A stretch of 64,000 bases of DNA from Pectinophora gossypiella (Eukaryota; Arthropoda; Insecta; Lepidoptera; Gelechiidae). A model generated the notes under the pieces. It was not told where the DNA came from. It saw only the letters and a program-made list of their open reading frames with translations, and did no database searches. The stretch spans positions 15,996,001-16,060,000 of the forward strand of contig NC_065406.1 in assembly GCF_024362695.1 (NCBI RefSeq). Direction: 5' to 3'. The translations under genes were made by a program, and so were the position numbers. Positions 1 to 10,262 of the stretch are shown here, piece by piece. Position 1 is the stretch's first letter. Each line of letters starts with the position of its first letter.

Positions 1-47
1 AGGTCACCTTTAATTAATTTATTCATCAACATAAGCAACATTGCACG

Positions 48-300
48 ACGAACTAACCACACCTCACCGAGCTTTCTATTAGATCAATGTGATAAGTGGT
101 GAGCCATGTCGCCGGCTATAATGGTAATTAATAAAGAGAGTGTGTTTACCACTTTCATAACTTTGACAGCAAAGTATTTATGTTTGACATAGTTTATCGA
201 ATCCAAGTCTCTATACAATATAGTATCTTCCGTGTCGAAAGCTATCCATTCTTTTGTACCGAAATCTCTAATCGATGTATTACTCATGATAAGAACACGT
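48..300 (+). repeat. Rep-2 dispersed repeat copy
   Basis: The core 'cctcaccgagctttct' followed by a 'gtgataagtggtgagcc' block recurs at 9560, 35865, 48590, 49440 (reverse), 59200 (reverse), 59690 (reverse) and 63370. No protein-coding content is visible. The class is unknown; it could be a SINE body or a non-autonomous DNA element. Confidence 0.6.
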
Positions 301-1200
301 TGACTCTACAAAAACTTAAATTCAATGCTACGACGTTACACTAATCTCCGTGTATTGATTGCATTATTTTATTTAATGTCATTTAGTACATTAAACCATT
401 TAACTAAATCTTAGTTCCATGCAATGAGCACGATGTATTTCTATTTTCTTTGACGTGCAATATCAATCACGACATTAATTTTTATTATTCTTAAGTTTTT
501 GACGTCAACGTCAATGTAACGACATTATTTTCCTTAACATTTGAAGAAAATCTCCTTTATCTGAACTCTAAATGCTGGCCATCATTAAAGGCGTTGCGCC
601 GCGCTCTGGGAACCCGTTTTGATCCTTTTGTGGAATAGTAAGGATACTTACAAAAACGGAACCCTTTTATAATGTTGTGTGGTAACAAGATGATCAGCTT
701 ATAAAAAAATATCTTGTTGAAAATACTCATGTTAGAAATACCTATAAAATGCCATCTAGCGGCATACGTTGGAACTCTTTTCGAGTGTTGCTTTTCTACA
801 AAGTTTCTACGTCGTTCATTTTCATATTTTCCATCAGATGGCGCTGTCCGACAAAAAATACAAATCTTATTGTACTTTTCTGGAAACTCCTCAGATGGCG
901 TGTAATTGTTTGAAAAGGTATCAGAGTACTTTAGTTACATTAGCAAATGTAATAAATAATGCTCCATGATATTAGCTCTTTTGTACTGTCTCGAAGACTT
1001 TAGAACTATGTCATATATTTTGTCATTTAATGAGACGTTAGATGCAACAGATTAGATTATTTGTGTGTTATTGTTAATTTTTGTGTCAGTTTTACAATAA
1101 ATGTTACTGAAAAGAGTAGTGTGAAAACGCCCTTAACAGTTATGTTAGTCAAACTCATACTCATTTTTTTTTTATTTAGTCCTCAACTAAATTACTCTTT
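301..1200. other. AT-rich unique stretch
   Basis: No gene, tRNA-like head or repeat family found elsewhere in the window is recognised here, apart from the insulator-like motif cluster noted at 751-900. Short open frames lie in overlapping registers and look like chance. Confidence 0.5.
751..900 (+). promoter_or_regulatory. Cluster of CTCF-like core motifs
   Basis: Seen: CCATCAGATGGCGCT at 831-845 and TCAGATGGCG at 891-900, with a weaker GCCATCTAGCGGC at 751-763. Known: insect and vertebrate CTCF cores resemble CCASYAGRKGGCGC, and the first site fits that pattern closely. Inference only: this could be a boundary or insulator site. Similar GATGGCGCT cores occur on the minus strand at about 14946 and 24925, and Rep-1 carries a related CCGCAGATGGCA. 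Confidence 0.3.
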
Positions 1201-1204
1201 GAAT

Positions 1205-1250
1205 CGCCGAGAGCCTCCAGCGCCCCCCATTTGTCCGGCCAAGTAGTTAC
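1205..1250 (-). repeat. Rep-1 fragment
   Basis: Reverse-orientation piece matching the 'ggccggacaaatgggg' and 'agcgctgaaggctctc' portion of Rep-1. Both ends are truncated. Confidence 0.55.
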
Positions 1251-2009
1251 TAAAAAATGTGTTTTTAATAATTATTTTACGTTAATTTCACATTGAGCTA
1301 AGAAATCATACATCTATTGAGTGCTACGGATGTTATTAGAAGAATACTTTGCATAGTTTAGGTGAAATTCGAACATTATTTGTAGTAACAGGTTTGTTTA
1401 CCTTTTATGAAGATCATTTTTGAACGTAAGTTATACAATTAAGAGTAAGTATTTAAAAATAAAGTAAAATTAAAATTACACATCAAACTTAAAAATTAGA
1501 AAAATATTAGGTAAATATAAGTATAAGTAAATAAAAGTAATTAACATCTGTTGAGTTTTTTATAATCTATATAATTTTTTTTATAGTCCTTGAACGCATA
1601 CAAGTGATTACAGAACCCTTAGCGTCTTAAGAGATTTGTAGTAGAGGGATATATACATAAAGTATTGCTTTGTGATAATTAGTGATGAAACGGGCACACA
1701 AAGGGTCCGTGTGACCTCACAATTAATCCCATGACCCTCTTGCAGCAAGAACCTTGGACATAAATAGAATTCCATTATGTACAGAAATAGTCACAATAGC
1801 AAAAAATGTTTGCTTTATGTGACTGTGATTTTTGTGTTTGTGTTAATTCGAAAAACTTTAATACATACATACATAAACTTACGCCTATTTCTCACCTGGT
1901 TAAGCAGAGACTAATAAAAGTAAACCAAAAAAAAATACAAATAAAAAAATATTTATTCGGACAAAGTCAGTCATGTTCGGTCATGTTTGCCGAATGCAAC
2001 ATGATAGGT
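1251..2009. other. AT-rich stretch without recognised gene
   Basis: No supported gene. A short diverged Rep-4-like phrase ('cataaacttacgcctatttc') lies near 1870-1915. Otherwise this is unique AT-rich sequence. Confidence 0.45.
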
Positions 2010-2155
2010 GGGCAAAAAATGTCACAGAGTGAACACCTCTTGGACGCAGAGGCAGAGGTAGACCTAAGAAGCGATGGAGAGACGACCTGGACGCGTTTCA
2101 GACGGATTGGACAGAAATCGCACAGGACAGGCAGAAATCAGAAATAGTGGGGGCG
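2010..2155 (+). pseudogene. RTE-like LINE ORF C-terminal fragment
   Basis: In the frame starting at 2042 the translation contains GRGRPKKRWRDDLDAF then QTDWTEIAQDRQK. The basic GRP-(K)-RWRDDLD block followed by a Trp-containing helix is typical of the extreme C-terminus of RTE-like insect endonuclease/reverse transcriptases. Only this terminal piece remains, with no reverse transcriptase or endonuclease motifs upstream, so it is a 5'-truncated relic. It sits just upstream of a Rep-1 copy. A second relic of the same kind is at 11150-11345. Confidence 0.7.
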
Positions 2156-2221
2156 CCAACATCAACCAAGATTGGCCCACCCTGGCCGAAAACAACATTT
2201 TTGAAAGATTTAAACAGGTAA

Positions 2222-2500
2222 TTTTTTTTGACGTAACTTATTGTAGATTTGCCACAGATGGCATTTACTACTTGGCCGGGCAAATGGGGAGCGCTGAAAG
2301 CTCTCATCCGTTACAACGTTTAAGACAACAAGCTTGAGGGTTCCCAGTTGGGCGCGAACCTCGGTTCAGGGCGTCGTCTGAGAGGAAAAATATTTGAAAG
2401 AATTAATCGACCCTAGTGGGCCGATAGCGATAAGCGCTGATTGAGGGATATCGTCGACTACGCTAGCGGGGTCGGTATCGGGGTCGTGAAGTGACAGGTA
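2222..2500 (+). mobile_element. Rep-1 copy, near full length
   Basis: Begins after a T-run with 'gacgtaacttattgtagatt', runs through 'cgcgaacctcggttcaggg' and 'agaattaatcgaccctagtg', and ends near 'ggggtcggtatcggggtc'. It aligns along its length with 31845-32067 and, in part, with 61558-61770. No coding capacity is recognised. The consistent T-run at the start suggests a retroelement copied in reverse or a fixed poly-T terminus; the class is unknown. Confidence 0.65.
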
Positions 2501-2970
2501 CGAAAAATGTTGTATTTTTTGGGACTGAGGGGTGCCACTTTGAGGTGTCGCACCACCTAAATATTTTGCTAGGGTCGCCACTTTAACCAACCTATTATAA
2601 GATATGTGTATACAACCCAATAATGCCTAATTCTAGCAGCAAAAAGGGAAATCCCTATCCTGTGAATTGAATTTTAAATGAGACATTAATTATTTAGTTA
2701 CCGTAATGCGGTCACTATAATCCTACGTGGACGTGTAGATTAACCTTTGCATCCCTGTTTGCCCATTTCAAATATATTCCCATCCGAATTTACTGGTGTA
2801 ATAAGTAAATAGCTTAAAATATATCTACTTATATAAAAAGAAAAACAAAATAAAAAATCGCCTAGGATTCATGGTTTTGTCAACAGTTGGTAGGTTTTAT
2901 GTTCTAAGTATCACATGGTCCGCTAGATATAAGCATGCGAAATTTAGGTAAGTAGGTAGCTACTTGATTC

Positions 2971-3257
2971 ATCATCACCAGCCCATTAACGGCCCCACTG
3001 CTGAGGCACGGGCGTTCCCTATGGATAGATAGGGAGATCGGGCCTTAAACCACCACGCGAGCCCAGTGCTGTTTGGTGGTTATTAACAACTGCTAATGCA
3101 GCCGGGACCAACGGCTTAACGTGCCTTCCGAAGCACGGAGGAGCTCGAGATGAAAACTTTTTTTTTGGTCACCCATCCTATGACCGGCCTTTGCGAAAGT
3201 TGCTGAACTTCAACAATCGCAGAGCGAGCGCGTTTACCGCTGCGCCACCGAGCTCCT
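2971..3257 (-). mobile_element. SINE-3 (tRNA-derived), full length
   Basis: Read on the minus strand it starts with a tRNA-like head (pol III A box 'ggtggcgcagcggtaaac'), has an A-run in the middle, and ends 'cccgtgcctcagcag' followed by 'gatgatga'. Other copies: 32821, 40408 and 41541, with tail fragments at 27145 and 61405. Confidence 0.8.
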
Positions 3258-3399
3258 TGGTACGTACTTGATTAACTAATACAAATCTACTTTTTAACTT
3301 AACTAACCTAATATAAATCTAATAAAAAAATAACTAACTTACAATAATTAACAAAAATAAATATACAGTCTCAAAACTCTTTCAAATTCTTAATACGTA

Positions 3400-3560
3400 C
3401 ATACATAAACTCACGCCTACCGGGGTAAGCAGGGACTATGGAATTCCATTTGCTTTGATCCTGACACACTTCTCTTGCTTCCTCCACATGCATCAGTCGT
3501 TAAAGTTTCATACACGCACGTCGGCTCAAAGTAGGTCGTACTAAATCTTTTCTAAGGACA
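3400..3560. repeat. Rep-4 copy
   Basis: 'aaactcacgcctaccggggt' then 'tatggaattccatttgcttt' then 'cctccacatgcatcag'. The same order of blocks occurs at 17845-17965 and 20938-21010. Non-coding. Confidence 0.55.
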
Positions 3561-3733
3561 TCTTCAACTGACGCTTAACTCACGCCTATTTCATATCATA
3601 GAAATATAATTTTCTTTATCATATGTAATTTTAAACCAAAACCGGCGATGAGTGGATATACAATAAGTACCTCTGCCTATTCATTAGGGAATATAGGCGT
3701 TATTCTGTGTTATGTCATGTTATTTTAATGTAG

Positions 3734-3915
3734 GTATCCGTGGTCCAGTGGTTGAGCGATAGGCTCACAATCAGGAGGTCCCGGGTTCAAATCCCGGTGG
3801 GGAAATATCCTAAAAAATACTTTGTAATCCCTAGTTTGGTTGGGACATTACAGGCTGATACCAGGGTTGATGGGGTTGGTTGTCCACCTTACAAACCACA
3901 CGAGAAGAAGAAATG
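3734..3915 (+). mobile_element. SINE-2 with internal deletion
   Basis: A tRNA-like head with A box 'tccgtggtccagtggttgag' and B box 'gggttcaaatcccgg' is followed by 'ctagtttggttgggacatta'. It then jumps from 'caggctgat' directly to the tail block 'accagggttgatgggg', losing roughly 120-150 bp that the copy at 14602-14928 retains. Confidence 0.8.
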
Positions 3916-3959
3916 TATGTATTATATTGAATAAAATAGTCTAAGAAAATATATTTACA

Positions 3960-4325
3960 TAATTCTAATCATTGTCCTTACAATGTAAAAAAATACACCA
4001 CTGAACGGAAAAACCTGATATTTTATTATTTTGTCCTTTGAAAAAGTTATTTTTTTATGTTTAGCTAAGACAATGAGAAATACGAACACTTCCTTCCTTT
4101 AGTACCTCCATCCACCAGAGCATTCAAGTAAATTAACTAAAAAAGTCCATTAAAATCTCTTTTATGCAGCGAATAGAAAACGCTAAACAAAAAAAATCGA
4201 GAAGAGTTATAATAAATTGCCCGAGCCTTTAGCAAAGGGGTTACCATTGTTAGGTCGGGTAGGGTAGACACGAAGTTCTTTGTGTCTCTTTATTTACGTT
4301 ACTTTCTGTGGTTCCGTGCTTGGAT
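3960..4325. other. Unique AT-rich stretch
   Basis: No gene or repeat recognised. Confidence 0.4.
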
Positions 4326-4964
4326 TTTTCTTTTTTAGGGTTCCGCACCGCAAAAGGAAAAACCCTTAAAGGATCACTGTGTTTTGCGCTCGTCTCTCCG
4401 TCAAGACAATTTTTCTCGGGAACGTGTAGTATCAAGTTATAATGAACGCCTAATTGTTATGTTTGCAGTCTCTTGAACTTGTGAAAAATCAAGCTTCTAA
4501 ATCACCGCAATCCAAAGATTTGGCCATATTTAGCCTTAAACCTACTTTCCATAGTACTAGAAACATGAAAGGACAATGAGTCAAAATGTCCCCCTATATC
4601 AACAGATTTTAGACTTATCTCAATCGAAGCGTCTTAGTGAGTTGATATTTTTCTGGAAATACGCGGGGTTTAGCCGGAATTCGGGTCTTTAACTACGATT
4701 TTGGGTACCGCCTGGTTCACAACATTGTTTCAACCAATTTCAATTTTCGACAAACATTTATTTAATTTTATTTCTAAACCCCATGGAATTAGACGTTAGA
4801 ACTAATTGGTAAAGATACTATTGAAAAACTATAAATTACCTGTTGGAAGGGTCTCATACACTTACGGCCATGGTCCTTTGACAAAAGAAAGGACAAAAAA
4901 TTAGAAAATAATAATAAAGAAAATACTAATGTTGTACAATCACAAAAAAAAGTTTTTAATTAGC

Positions 4965-5075
4965 TCGCCCCCAATTACATGGTGCTTAAACATGGCTGAC
5001 GAGGAGTGGGTGTATAATTACACACTTCTGCCTACCCTTTAAGATACAAGCGTTATGCTATGTTTGTTGCAATAA
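4965..5075 (+). repeat. Rep-5 copy nested in Rep-K
   Basis: 'gacgaggagtgggtgtataa' followed by 'tctgcctaccct' and 'caagcgttatgctatgtt'. The same block order recurs at 19830, 51770, 51925 and 59285. Confidence 0.55.
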
Positions 5076-5132
5076 ACTTATTTGCAGTTGGTATTCGATT
5101 TTCTCTTCTTATCGTGTCGATGGCAAACTAAA

Positions 5133-5235
5133 TCGTACCGGGTGAGAGCCTTCAGCGCTCCCCATTTGTCCGGCCAAGTAGTTAATGCCATCTGCGGCAA
5201 ATCTACAATAAGTCACGTCAAAAAAAAAAAAGCAA
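5133..5235 (-). repeat. Rep-1 5' fragment nested in Rep-K
   Basis: Minus-strand 'gacgtgacttattgtagatt' through 'gccggacaaatggggagc', with an A/T homopolymer at its start at 5221-5231. Confidence 0.65.
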
Positions 5236-5597
5236 ACACCTGAACAAATTGTCCTTACTTCGGCCCACCTGAGTTCGAAGTCTATTCCTATTGGTATTTC
5301 TATTGGTATTCGATTTATAACTATGTTTGGAGACAACAGCTTTTCAACGGCAAAGTCAAAGCCTCCCTTAAATTATCTTTGGTTTGGCTTTTGTACGGAA
5401 CTCTAGGTGCGCGGATCGGACTCGCACTCGACCGGTTTTTATTTTTAGTCAGGAAGTTGTGCGACAATATTTCATTTTTCAGAATAGTCGCCACTACAGC
5501 CAGGAATTACGGTTGAATAGAAAATTCTAAATTATTATTATTGTGCAGGTGCAACGGTTCAGTGTTTTTTTTTTCCCAACGGGTTATTTTTTTTTTA

Positions 5598-5623
5598 TAT
5601 ATATATACGTATATATATATATT
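5598..5623. repeat. (AT)n microsatellite
   Basis: Alternating AT tract broken once by 'acgt', directly abutting the SINE-2 fragment. Confidence 0.8.
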
Positions 5624-5690
5624 ATGTGGGTTGTGAGGTGGACTACCAATCCCATCAACCTTGGTATCAGGGTTATTGTTGAGCCGCCAA
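5623..5690 (-). mobile_element. SINE-2 3' fragment
   Basis: Contains 'gtgggttgtgaggtggacta' and 'ggtatcagggttattgttga', the reverse complement of the SINE-2 tail. Confidence 0.65.
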
Positions 5691-5813
5691 ATATATACGC
5701 TTATGTTTTGTGTTGTTTGTACAGTCCATAATTGGAGTACCCTTACATACGGTTAAATAAGAATTTATTTATCATTGTACAAGATTGCAACCTCTATAAA
5801 GCGGGACTATTAA

Positions 5814-6005
5814 TTCTATTTGCCTCGTAAATCGGCGTTATCTATTTTGGCCCAGGTTTTGGATATTTTTAAAACTATCTTAAGTGGAAACTTGGACAGT
5901 GATGTGTTACAGCGCTCTTTCACTGTTTATCACCCTAAGTTGGAAGTGAACCAATTTTCCCGAGAGGAAATTAAACCTGTATACAAAAGGCAAGACACAC
6001 TGTAA
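5814..6005 (+). CDS. Unrecognised coding-like ORF fragment
   Basis: Open from 5814 to the stop at 6003-6005 (about 63 codons) with no Met at the start, so it would be a fragment or exon. The composition is mixed and protein-like, containing ILAQVLDIFKTILSGNLDSD then FSREEIKPVYKRQ. It precedes a LINE-B 3' UTR by about 125 bp, so it may be the degraded 3' end of that element's ORF, but it lacks the C-terminal motifs I know for such LINEs. No function is assigned; it could be a chance ORF. Confidence 0.25.
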   Translation, partial: FYLPRKSALSILAQVLDIFKTILSGNLDSDVLQRSFTVYHPKLEVNQFSREEIKPVYKRQDTL

Positions 6006-6129
6006 TACTGTTGCTAGAATATGGGTCGGTTGGAAAAAATACACAAAATATTACTGTTCATATGACTTTCTGGACGAACATTATATTTTCTATTTGTTTT
6101 GAACTACTCAATTGTATAACAATATTTTA

Positions 6130-6325
6130 TGTTTTTTTTTTAAAGAACGTCTAGGGCCCTGTGGCGAGGTTTTTCTTGCAGCTTATTTTCCCCGGCTAAG
6201 CAGGTTGTGAGAAGCTGCAGTAGTTTTAGGCGGATGCGACTTTCCTATTGTAAAAACTGACGATTCAAAGTGTAACTACTTTACTTACTGAATAAAGATA
6301 TTTTTGAATTTGGATTTTTTACAAA
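6130..6325 (+). mobile_element. LINE-B 3' UTR/tail
   Basis: 'ctagggccctgtggcgaggt' and 'gctgcagtagttttaggcgg' lead to the terminal 'tactgaataaagatattttt' followed by a 'gaattt' repeat-type tail. Related copies are at 27455, 57280 (reverse) and 59960. This is the relic of a 5'-truncated non-LTR retrotransposon. Confidence 0.7.
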
Positions 6326-6699
6326 TACAAATATCCTTTATTGCACCAAAATAAAAGAAAACATAAACGTATCTTAACTAGGTACATATCTAGGTATTAA
6401 CCTTATCGCTTAAAGCGGTTTCTTCCAGACAATCATAAGGGGAAGGAATATGTAAAAAATTACATTAAAAGTTATTATGTTCCTATTGGGTTTCTGTTAA
6501 GATTTAATTTTTGTTTTATGATATGTTTGTATAGTTACTCCATCATCGCCCTCTAAAAATCCTTTTTTGTTTAAAATAAATAACACTAAAAAAGATGATG
6601 ACTAAAGAATAATGACTTTTAGCTGCTTGTTCCCAGCAGGATCTGCATGACAACAGCGTCGCGCGTGGCGCGAATTTTACCGAGGGCTTACAGAAAGAA

Positions 6700-6860
6700 G
6701 AAAGAAAAAATATTTATTCGGCATACTTAACACTAATTAACAAAAAAAAAATAATTATACATAATGCCGAAACGGCTTCCGCTTAGCAAATGTCACGGCC
6801 TAGCTGTAGCAAGACTATGACGCTGATTTTCAGCTGCAGCCGGTTGGGGAATCAAAAAAC
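6700..6860 (-). repeat. Probable LINE 3' end (minus)
   Basis: The minus strand ends 'gccgaataaatattttttc' after 'catttgctaagcggaagccg'. A related 'ggccgaataaatatttttg' is at 27550. A retroelement tail is plausible, but no coding part remains. Confidence 0.4.
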
Positions 6861-7885
6861 AGTAAAACGAAAAGGAACTGGGCTCTAAAGTCTAAGCACA
6901 TAATTACGTACCTAACCCGTAATATAAATATTTGAGGAAAAAGAAAATAATAAGAAAAATAAATAAATTAATAATTCTGTATATTATGTATTATACCGTT
7001 TGTGTGTGTATATATTATTATGTATGAGTTATATGGCTTACATGGAGCATGAGTACTTTTAATAGGTTGTATCACCGCCTAATTGACAATGTAGAAAGTA
7101 TTCTTTTACCTTCGACCGAAAAGTATTAACATAAACTTAACACGTTGTCCTAAGCTCACCTAGAGTGAGATATTTAATTCAATTCTTGATGAATGGCTTC
7201 TGTTAGAGTGAGATAAGGTCAGGAGGATGATAATTAATATAAAATAAATATAGATTCCATATTTAAATAATGTAGAAATGCTATTCATCACTTACCTAAG
7301 TAAATTAAAGACAAAAAAAAAATCACTTACCTAAAATTGCTCTCCGTTGCACTTCAAAAGTGTCCAATCGTTTTCCGATTAACCACTAAAACCATACTAA
7401 GGGTTTTTTACGAAAAAAGTTGTTATATTGAATTCCAGTAAGATAAAACGCAAGCAACTTTCTTTTTGCAGGAAAAAAGTTTTCAAATTGAATTAACTGT
7501 GGCGCAATAGAAAATGTCGCCGACGGAATTAGCCCAGGGTGAAACGACTTTCCCTCGCTTTTTAATACATTTTTGTCACGTTTATTTCATAATAGAAATA
7601 ATTCACTTCATAATTGGAATAATTTACGACGTAATTGTAATAATTTACTTCATAATTGGAACGATTTACTTGTGAATTGTAATAATTTGTTTTGTACGGA
7701 TAATTATTAATTACGTTTCTTTGAACACAGGTTATTCTAGTAATGGAGTTCTGTAGTAAGGTACTTACTGGATATTATATTAGTAGATATTAGGTTTGTT
7801 TATAGTTTCATTATGTTTTATAATATGTACTTAGATCGTTTTAAGTTTTATTGCATTATTTACTGATACCTATATTCCTGGTGAA
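6861..7885. other. Unique AT-rich stretch with short periodicity
   Basis: No gene recognised. At 7590-7690 a phrase of the type 'aattcacttcataattg' recurs four times in about 100 bp (spacing about 29 bp), a small degenerate tandem array. Confidence 0.4.
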
Positions 7886-8080
7886 GAAAACCACATTCCC
7901 GTGAAATGCATTTTCGGAGGTATGTGCCTAACCTGTATTGGGCTGGTTTACCCTTCGCGGGTTGGAATGTCAGACAGGCAGTCGTTTCTGTTAAAAACCG
8001 GACCTGTCCAATCTTCAGGTTACGTAAGCGGACCCTGTAAAAAACTGGATAATGCTAGGGGAATGAATGATGACTTATAC
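7886..8080 (+). mobile_element. SINE-4 fragment
   Basis: Contains 'cggaggtatgtgcctaacct', 'cttcgcgggttggaatgtca' and 'cctgtccaatcttcaggtta'. The tRNA-like head is missing. An inverted partner lies at 8565-8705. Confidence 0.7.
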
Positions 8081-8129
8081 CTGTATTGCACCGTTCTCGA
8101 CTCCAATATGTAGCAAGATCTTTCACTCC

Positions 8130-8262
8130 TCAGGTTTTTGAATCAAGAAATTGCTATTTAGCAATAAGGCCGCCGATTGTGCTTCTCTTTGTCACTTTTG
8201 TTTGGTGGAGGTGTCGTATATGTGCAATAAAGCGTTTTTGTGTTGTGTTGTATTGTATTTTA
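8130..8262 (+). mobile_element. LINE-A 3' tail
   Basis: The hairpin 'aattgctatttagcaataag', 'ccgattgtgcttctctttgt' and terminal 'gcaataaagcg' match the conserved 3' UTR of the LINE group that includes the element at 11471. Confidence 0.7.
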
Positions 8263-8267
8263 GCCAC

Positions 8268-8350
8268 ATTCACCAACTCGCAGTACGCACCAGCTATCCG
8301 GGTGATTGAGGGGAGGCCTGTGCCCAGCAGTGGGATGTTATTTACGTTAT
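8268..8350 (+). mobile_element. SINE-1 3' fragment
   Basis: 'gattgaggggaggcctgtgc' then 'ccagcagtgggatgtta'. This is only the tail of a SINE-1 copy. Confidence 0.65.
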
Positions 8351-8564
8351 GTGATGTTGAATATCTAAACGTTTGCCACCGCAACCGCTTAAAGAGGCCT
8401 ACAAATTACCTATATTTGTTGTTGAAAGCACTTGTATATGATATATTGCTTGCTGTTATTGTCGTAACAGCCCTTAGGTGCTTGTTGGAGTGGCACTTAG
8501 CAAGTAACGGGTTGGTGTGATGTGTTGCGAGTTGGCACAGCTTGATTTTACTGTTTATAAATAT

Positions 8565-8705
8565 CGTCATCTCCTTAGCATTATCCCGTTTTTCACAGAG
8601 TCCGCTTACCTAAACCTGAAGATTTGACAGGTCCGGTTTTTTTACAGAAGCTACTGCCTGTCTGACATTCCAACCCGCGAAGGGAAAACCAACCAATACA
8701 GGTTA
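8565..8705 (-). mobile_element. SINE-4 fragment, inverted partner
   Basis: 'agcattatcccgtttttcac', 'aacctgaagatttgacaggt' and 'attccaacccgcgaaggg' are the reverse complement of the copy at 7886-8080. Confidence 0.7.
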
Positions 8706-8827
8706 ATAAATATATTTAATGGTAATAAAAATATATTTTTTTATGTATTTAAGAGCATTTTTTTTCTAAACGTGTACCATGACTTTTATTCTGATTTTTA
8801 ATATAATCTTATTATGAAAGAAATATC

Positions 8828-8965
8828 AAGCCGCCCGCACCCGCCTCCACCAACCCGCAGTGGAGCAGCGTGGTGGAGTATGCTCCATACCCTCTCCGGT
8901 TGATTGAGAGGAGGCCTGTACCCAGCAGTGGGACGTATATAGGCTATTTATGTTATGTTATGAAA
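8828..8965 (+). mobile_element. SINE-1 3' half
   Basis: 'cgcagtggagcagcgtggtg' through 'cccagcagtgggacgtatat' to 'ttatgttatgttatg'. 5'-truncated; no tRNA head. Confidence 0.75.
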
Positions 8966-9119
8966 GAAATAAGGAAACGTTTATTATATAGGGACACCAC
9001 AGTAACAAATATAAAACAAAACACGGAATAACACATAATTTTGAATCAAAACACGTAATAAAAACAATTTACACAAGAGAGTACCAATAAATAGACAGTA
9101 AACATTAAGGCAAATTGTA

Positions 9120-9270
9120 ACTGAGTGTATGGACTGGTCATCAATGGTGGTGGTGTCCTTTATAAAAGTGCCTCACTCAGCATAAGCCGCGGCGCGGGGC
9201 ACGACGCTGGTATTCAGTGAATCCTGCTGAGTGAGGCACGGAAATCGTGTTTGTCACAAATACAATTTCA
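9120..9270 (-). repeat. Rep-M copy with perfect 15-bp hairpin
   Basis: Arms GTGCCTCACTCAGCA (9168-9182) and its exact complement (9225-9239) enclose a GC-rich 42-bp loop. The TATAAAA at 9161-9167 abuts the first arm. A diverged copy lies at 43850-43925 in the opposite orientation, leading into a LINE-like tail, so this is probably a LINE 3' region. Confidence 0.55.
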
Positions 9271-9354
9271 AATTATGCAAGCGCTATTAATTTATACATA
9301 GTTTATACACTTTGGATATCTGTAATTTGTTTCGGATGATCTGTAAAGCTTTAT

Positions 9355-9472
9355 AACATAACCAATACTTTATTGCACACACAGGAAATACAAAACAAAA
9401 GAGAAATACAAAGAGTACAATAGGCGGCCTTATTGCCAAGTAGCAATCTCTTTCAGGCAACTGTTGAGTATA
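9355..9472 (-). mobile_element. LINE-A 3' tail
   Basis: The minus strand reads 'cagttgcctgaaagagattg', then 'ataaggccgcctattgtact' to 'tgtgcaataaagta'. Confidence 0.75.
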
Positions 9473-9559
9473 GAAGATATGTAATATTATTATATAATAT
9501 ACTTAGCGGGATAGTGTACAGTATAAAATATACGTTTAAATTGCGATTTACAAGAGCTG

Positions 9560-9622
9560 GATTGGGTAATCAAAGGTACATCCATCGTAAGATGAACTGA
9601 GTACCCACACCTCACCGAGCTA
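9560..9622 (+). repeat. Rep-2 fragment
   Basis: 'tacatccatcgtaagatgaa', 'ctgagtacccacacctcacc' and 'gagct'. Truncated after the core. Confidence 0.6.
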
Positions 9623-9670
9623 CAACTATACAATGTTACAATCAACAAAGCAATGTAACAATACAATTAG

Positions 9671-9728
9671 CGCGCGCGCGCGTTTGTGTGTGTGTGTGTG
9701 TATGTGTGTGTATGTGTGTGTGTGTGTA
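9671..9728. repeat. (CG)n(TG)n microsatellite
   Basis: A short CG run is followed by an interrupted TG run. A (CA) counterpart terminates the opposite arm of the large inverted repeat near 10650-10670. Confidence 0.85.
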
Positions 9729-9982
9729 TTATGTTAAATACATTGTTGGAATCTAAATTCTGAACTAAGCGCAATCGGCAACCTGCTTTACCTTTGCCTG
9801 TGGGTGAAACACGCAATTCGACCGGCTTTCTAGCGGTACACACTAGCGTGTCAACTGCTTGTCACTGACCACCAGTGGCTGAGGTCGGTGGCCCGTTTGA
9901 ACAGGTACTAAGAGTCCATTACAAAGTTCTTTGAAGCCAATAATTCTGTGCTGCTATCAGACTCAGCAAGCTAATCTAAACT
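9712..9982 (+). repeat. Left arm of large inverted repeat
   Basis: About 270 bp, from the TG microsatellite through 'ttctgaactaagcgcaatcg', 'cgaccggctttct' and 'aagttctttgaagccaataa' to 'gcaagctaatctaaact'. It aligns to the complement of 10395-10672 with only scattered mismatches and a few small gaps. No coding content was found. Confidence 0.85.
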
Positions 9983-10149
9983 GGTTCCCGGTCAGTGGCA
10001 CTAAATCCAAAACCCAATTTATCTTTGACGCTACGTTTTATACTTCTTCACTGAGACTGGGCGCAAGTTGTTTTGGATCAAGACGTTGAAATCGTGGAGG
10101 CGGTATTTATTATCTCGTATTTAGGACTAAATAAGGATACAGTTAACTA

Positions 10150-10262
10150 CGGAAGAGATCTGTTTTAGAGATAAGCCCGTCTTATGTACCTACATTTCTT
10201 TCCTCCTTGCTAATTTTGCCCGTTTATTTTTATACTGCGTGTTCAATAAAGGGTCTATAAAG
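10150..10262 (+). mobile_element. LINE-A-type 3' tail in inverted-repeat spacer
   Basis: 'agatctgttttagagataag' and 'gtgttcaataaagggtctat' match the hairpin and end of the LINE at 11471 (compare 13352-13438). No coding sequence remains. Confidence 0.6.

Larger units (their letters stand above)
4330..5443 (-). mobile_element. Rep-K element with nested insertions
   Basis: On the minus strand it runs from 'ccggtcgagtgcgagtccga' (near 5440) to 'gcggaaccctaaaaaag' (near 4335). Those are the two ends of a dispersed family also present at 36412-37420. It carries 'tctcgggaacg' and 'gtgaaaaatcaagcttct', blocks I associate with this lepidopteran repeat. It is interrupted at 4960-5240 by Rep-5 and Rep-1 sequence. 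No transposase is seen. Confidence 0.65.

Noticed and set aside
8086..8520. 144-codon plus-strand ORF
   Set aside because: It runs across a LINE-A tail and a SINE-1 tail, so it is an incidental open frame in repeats.
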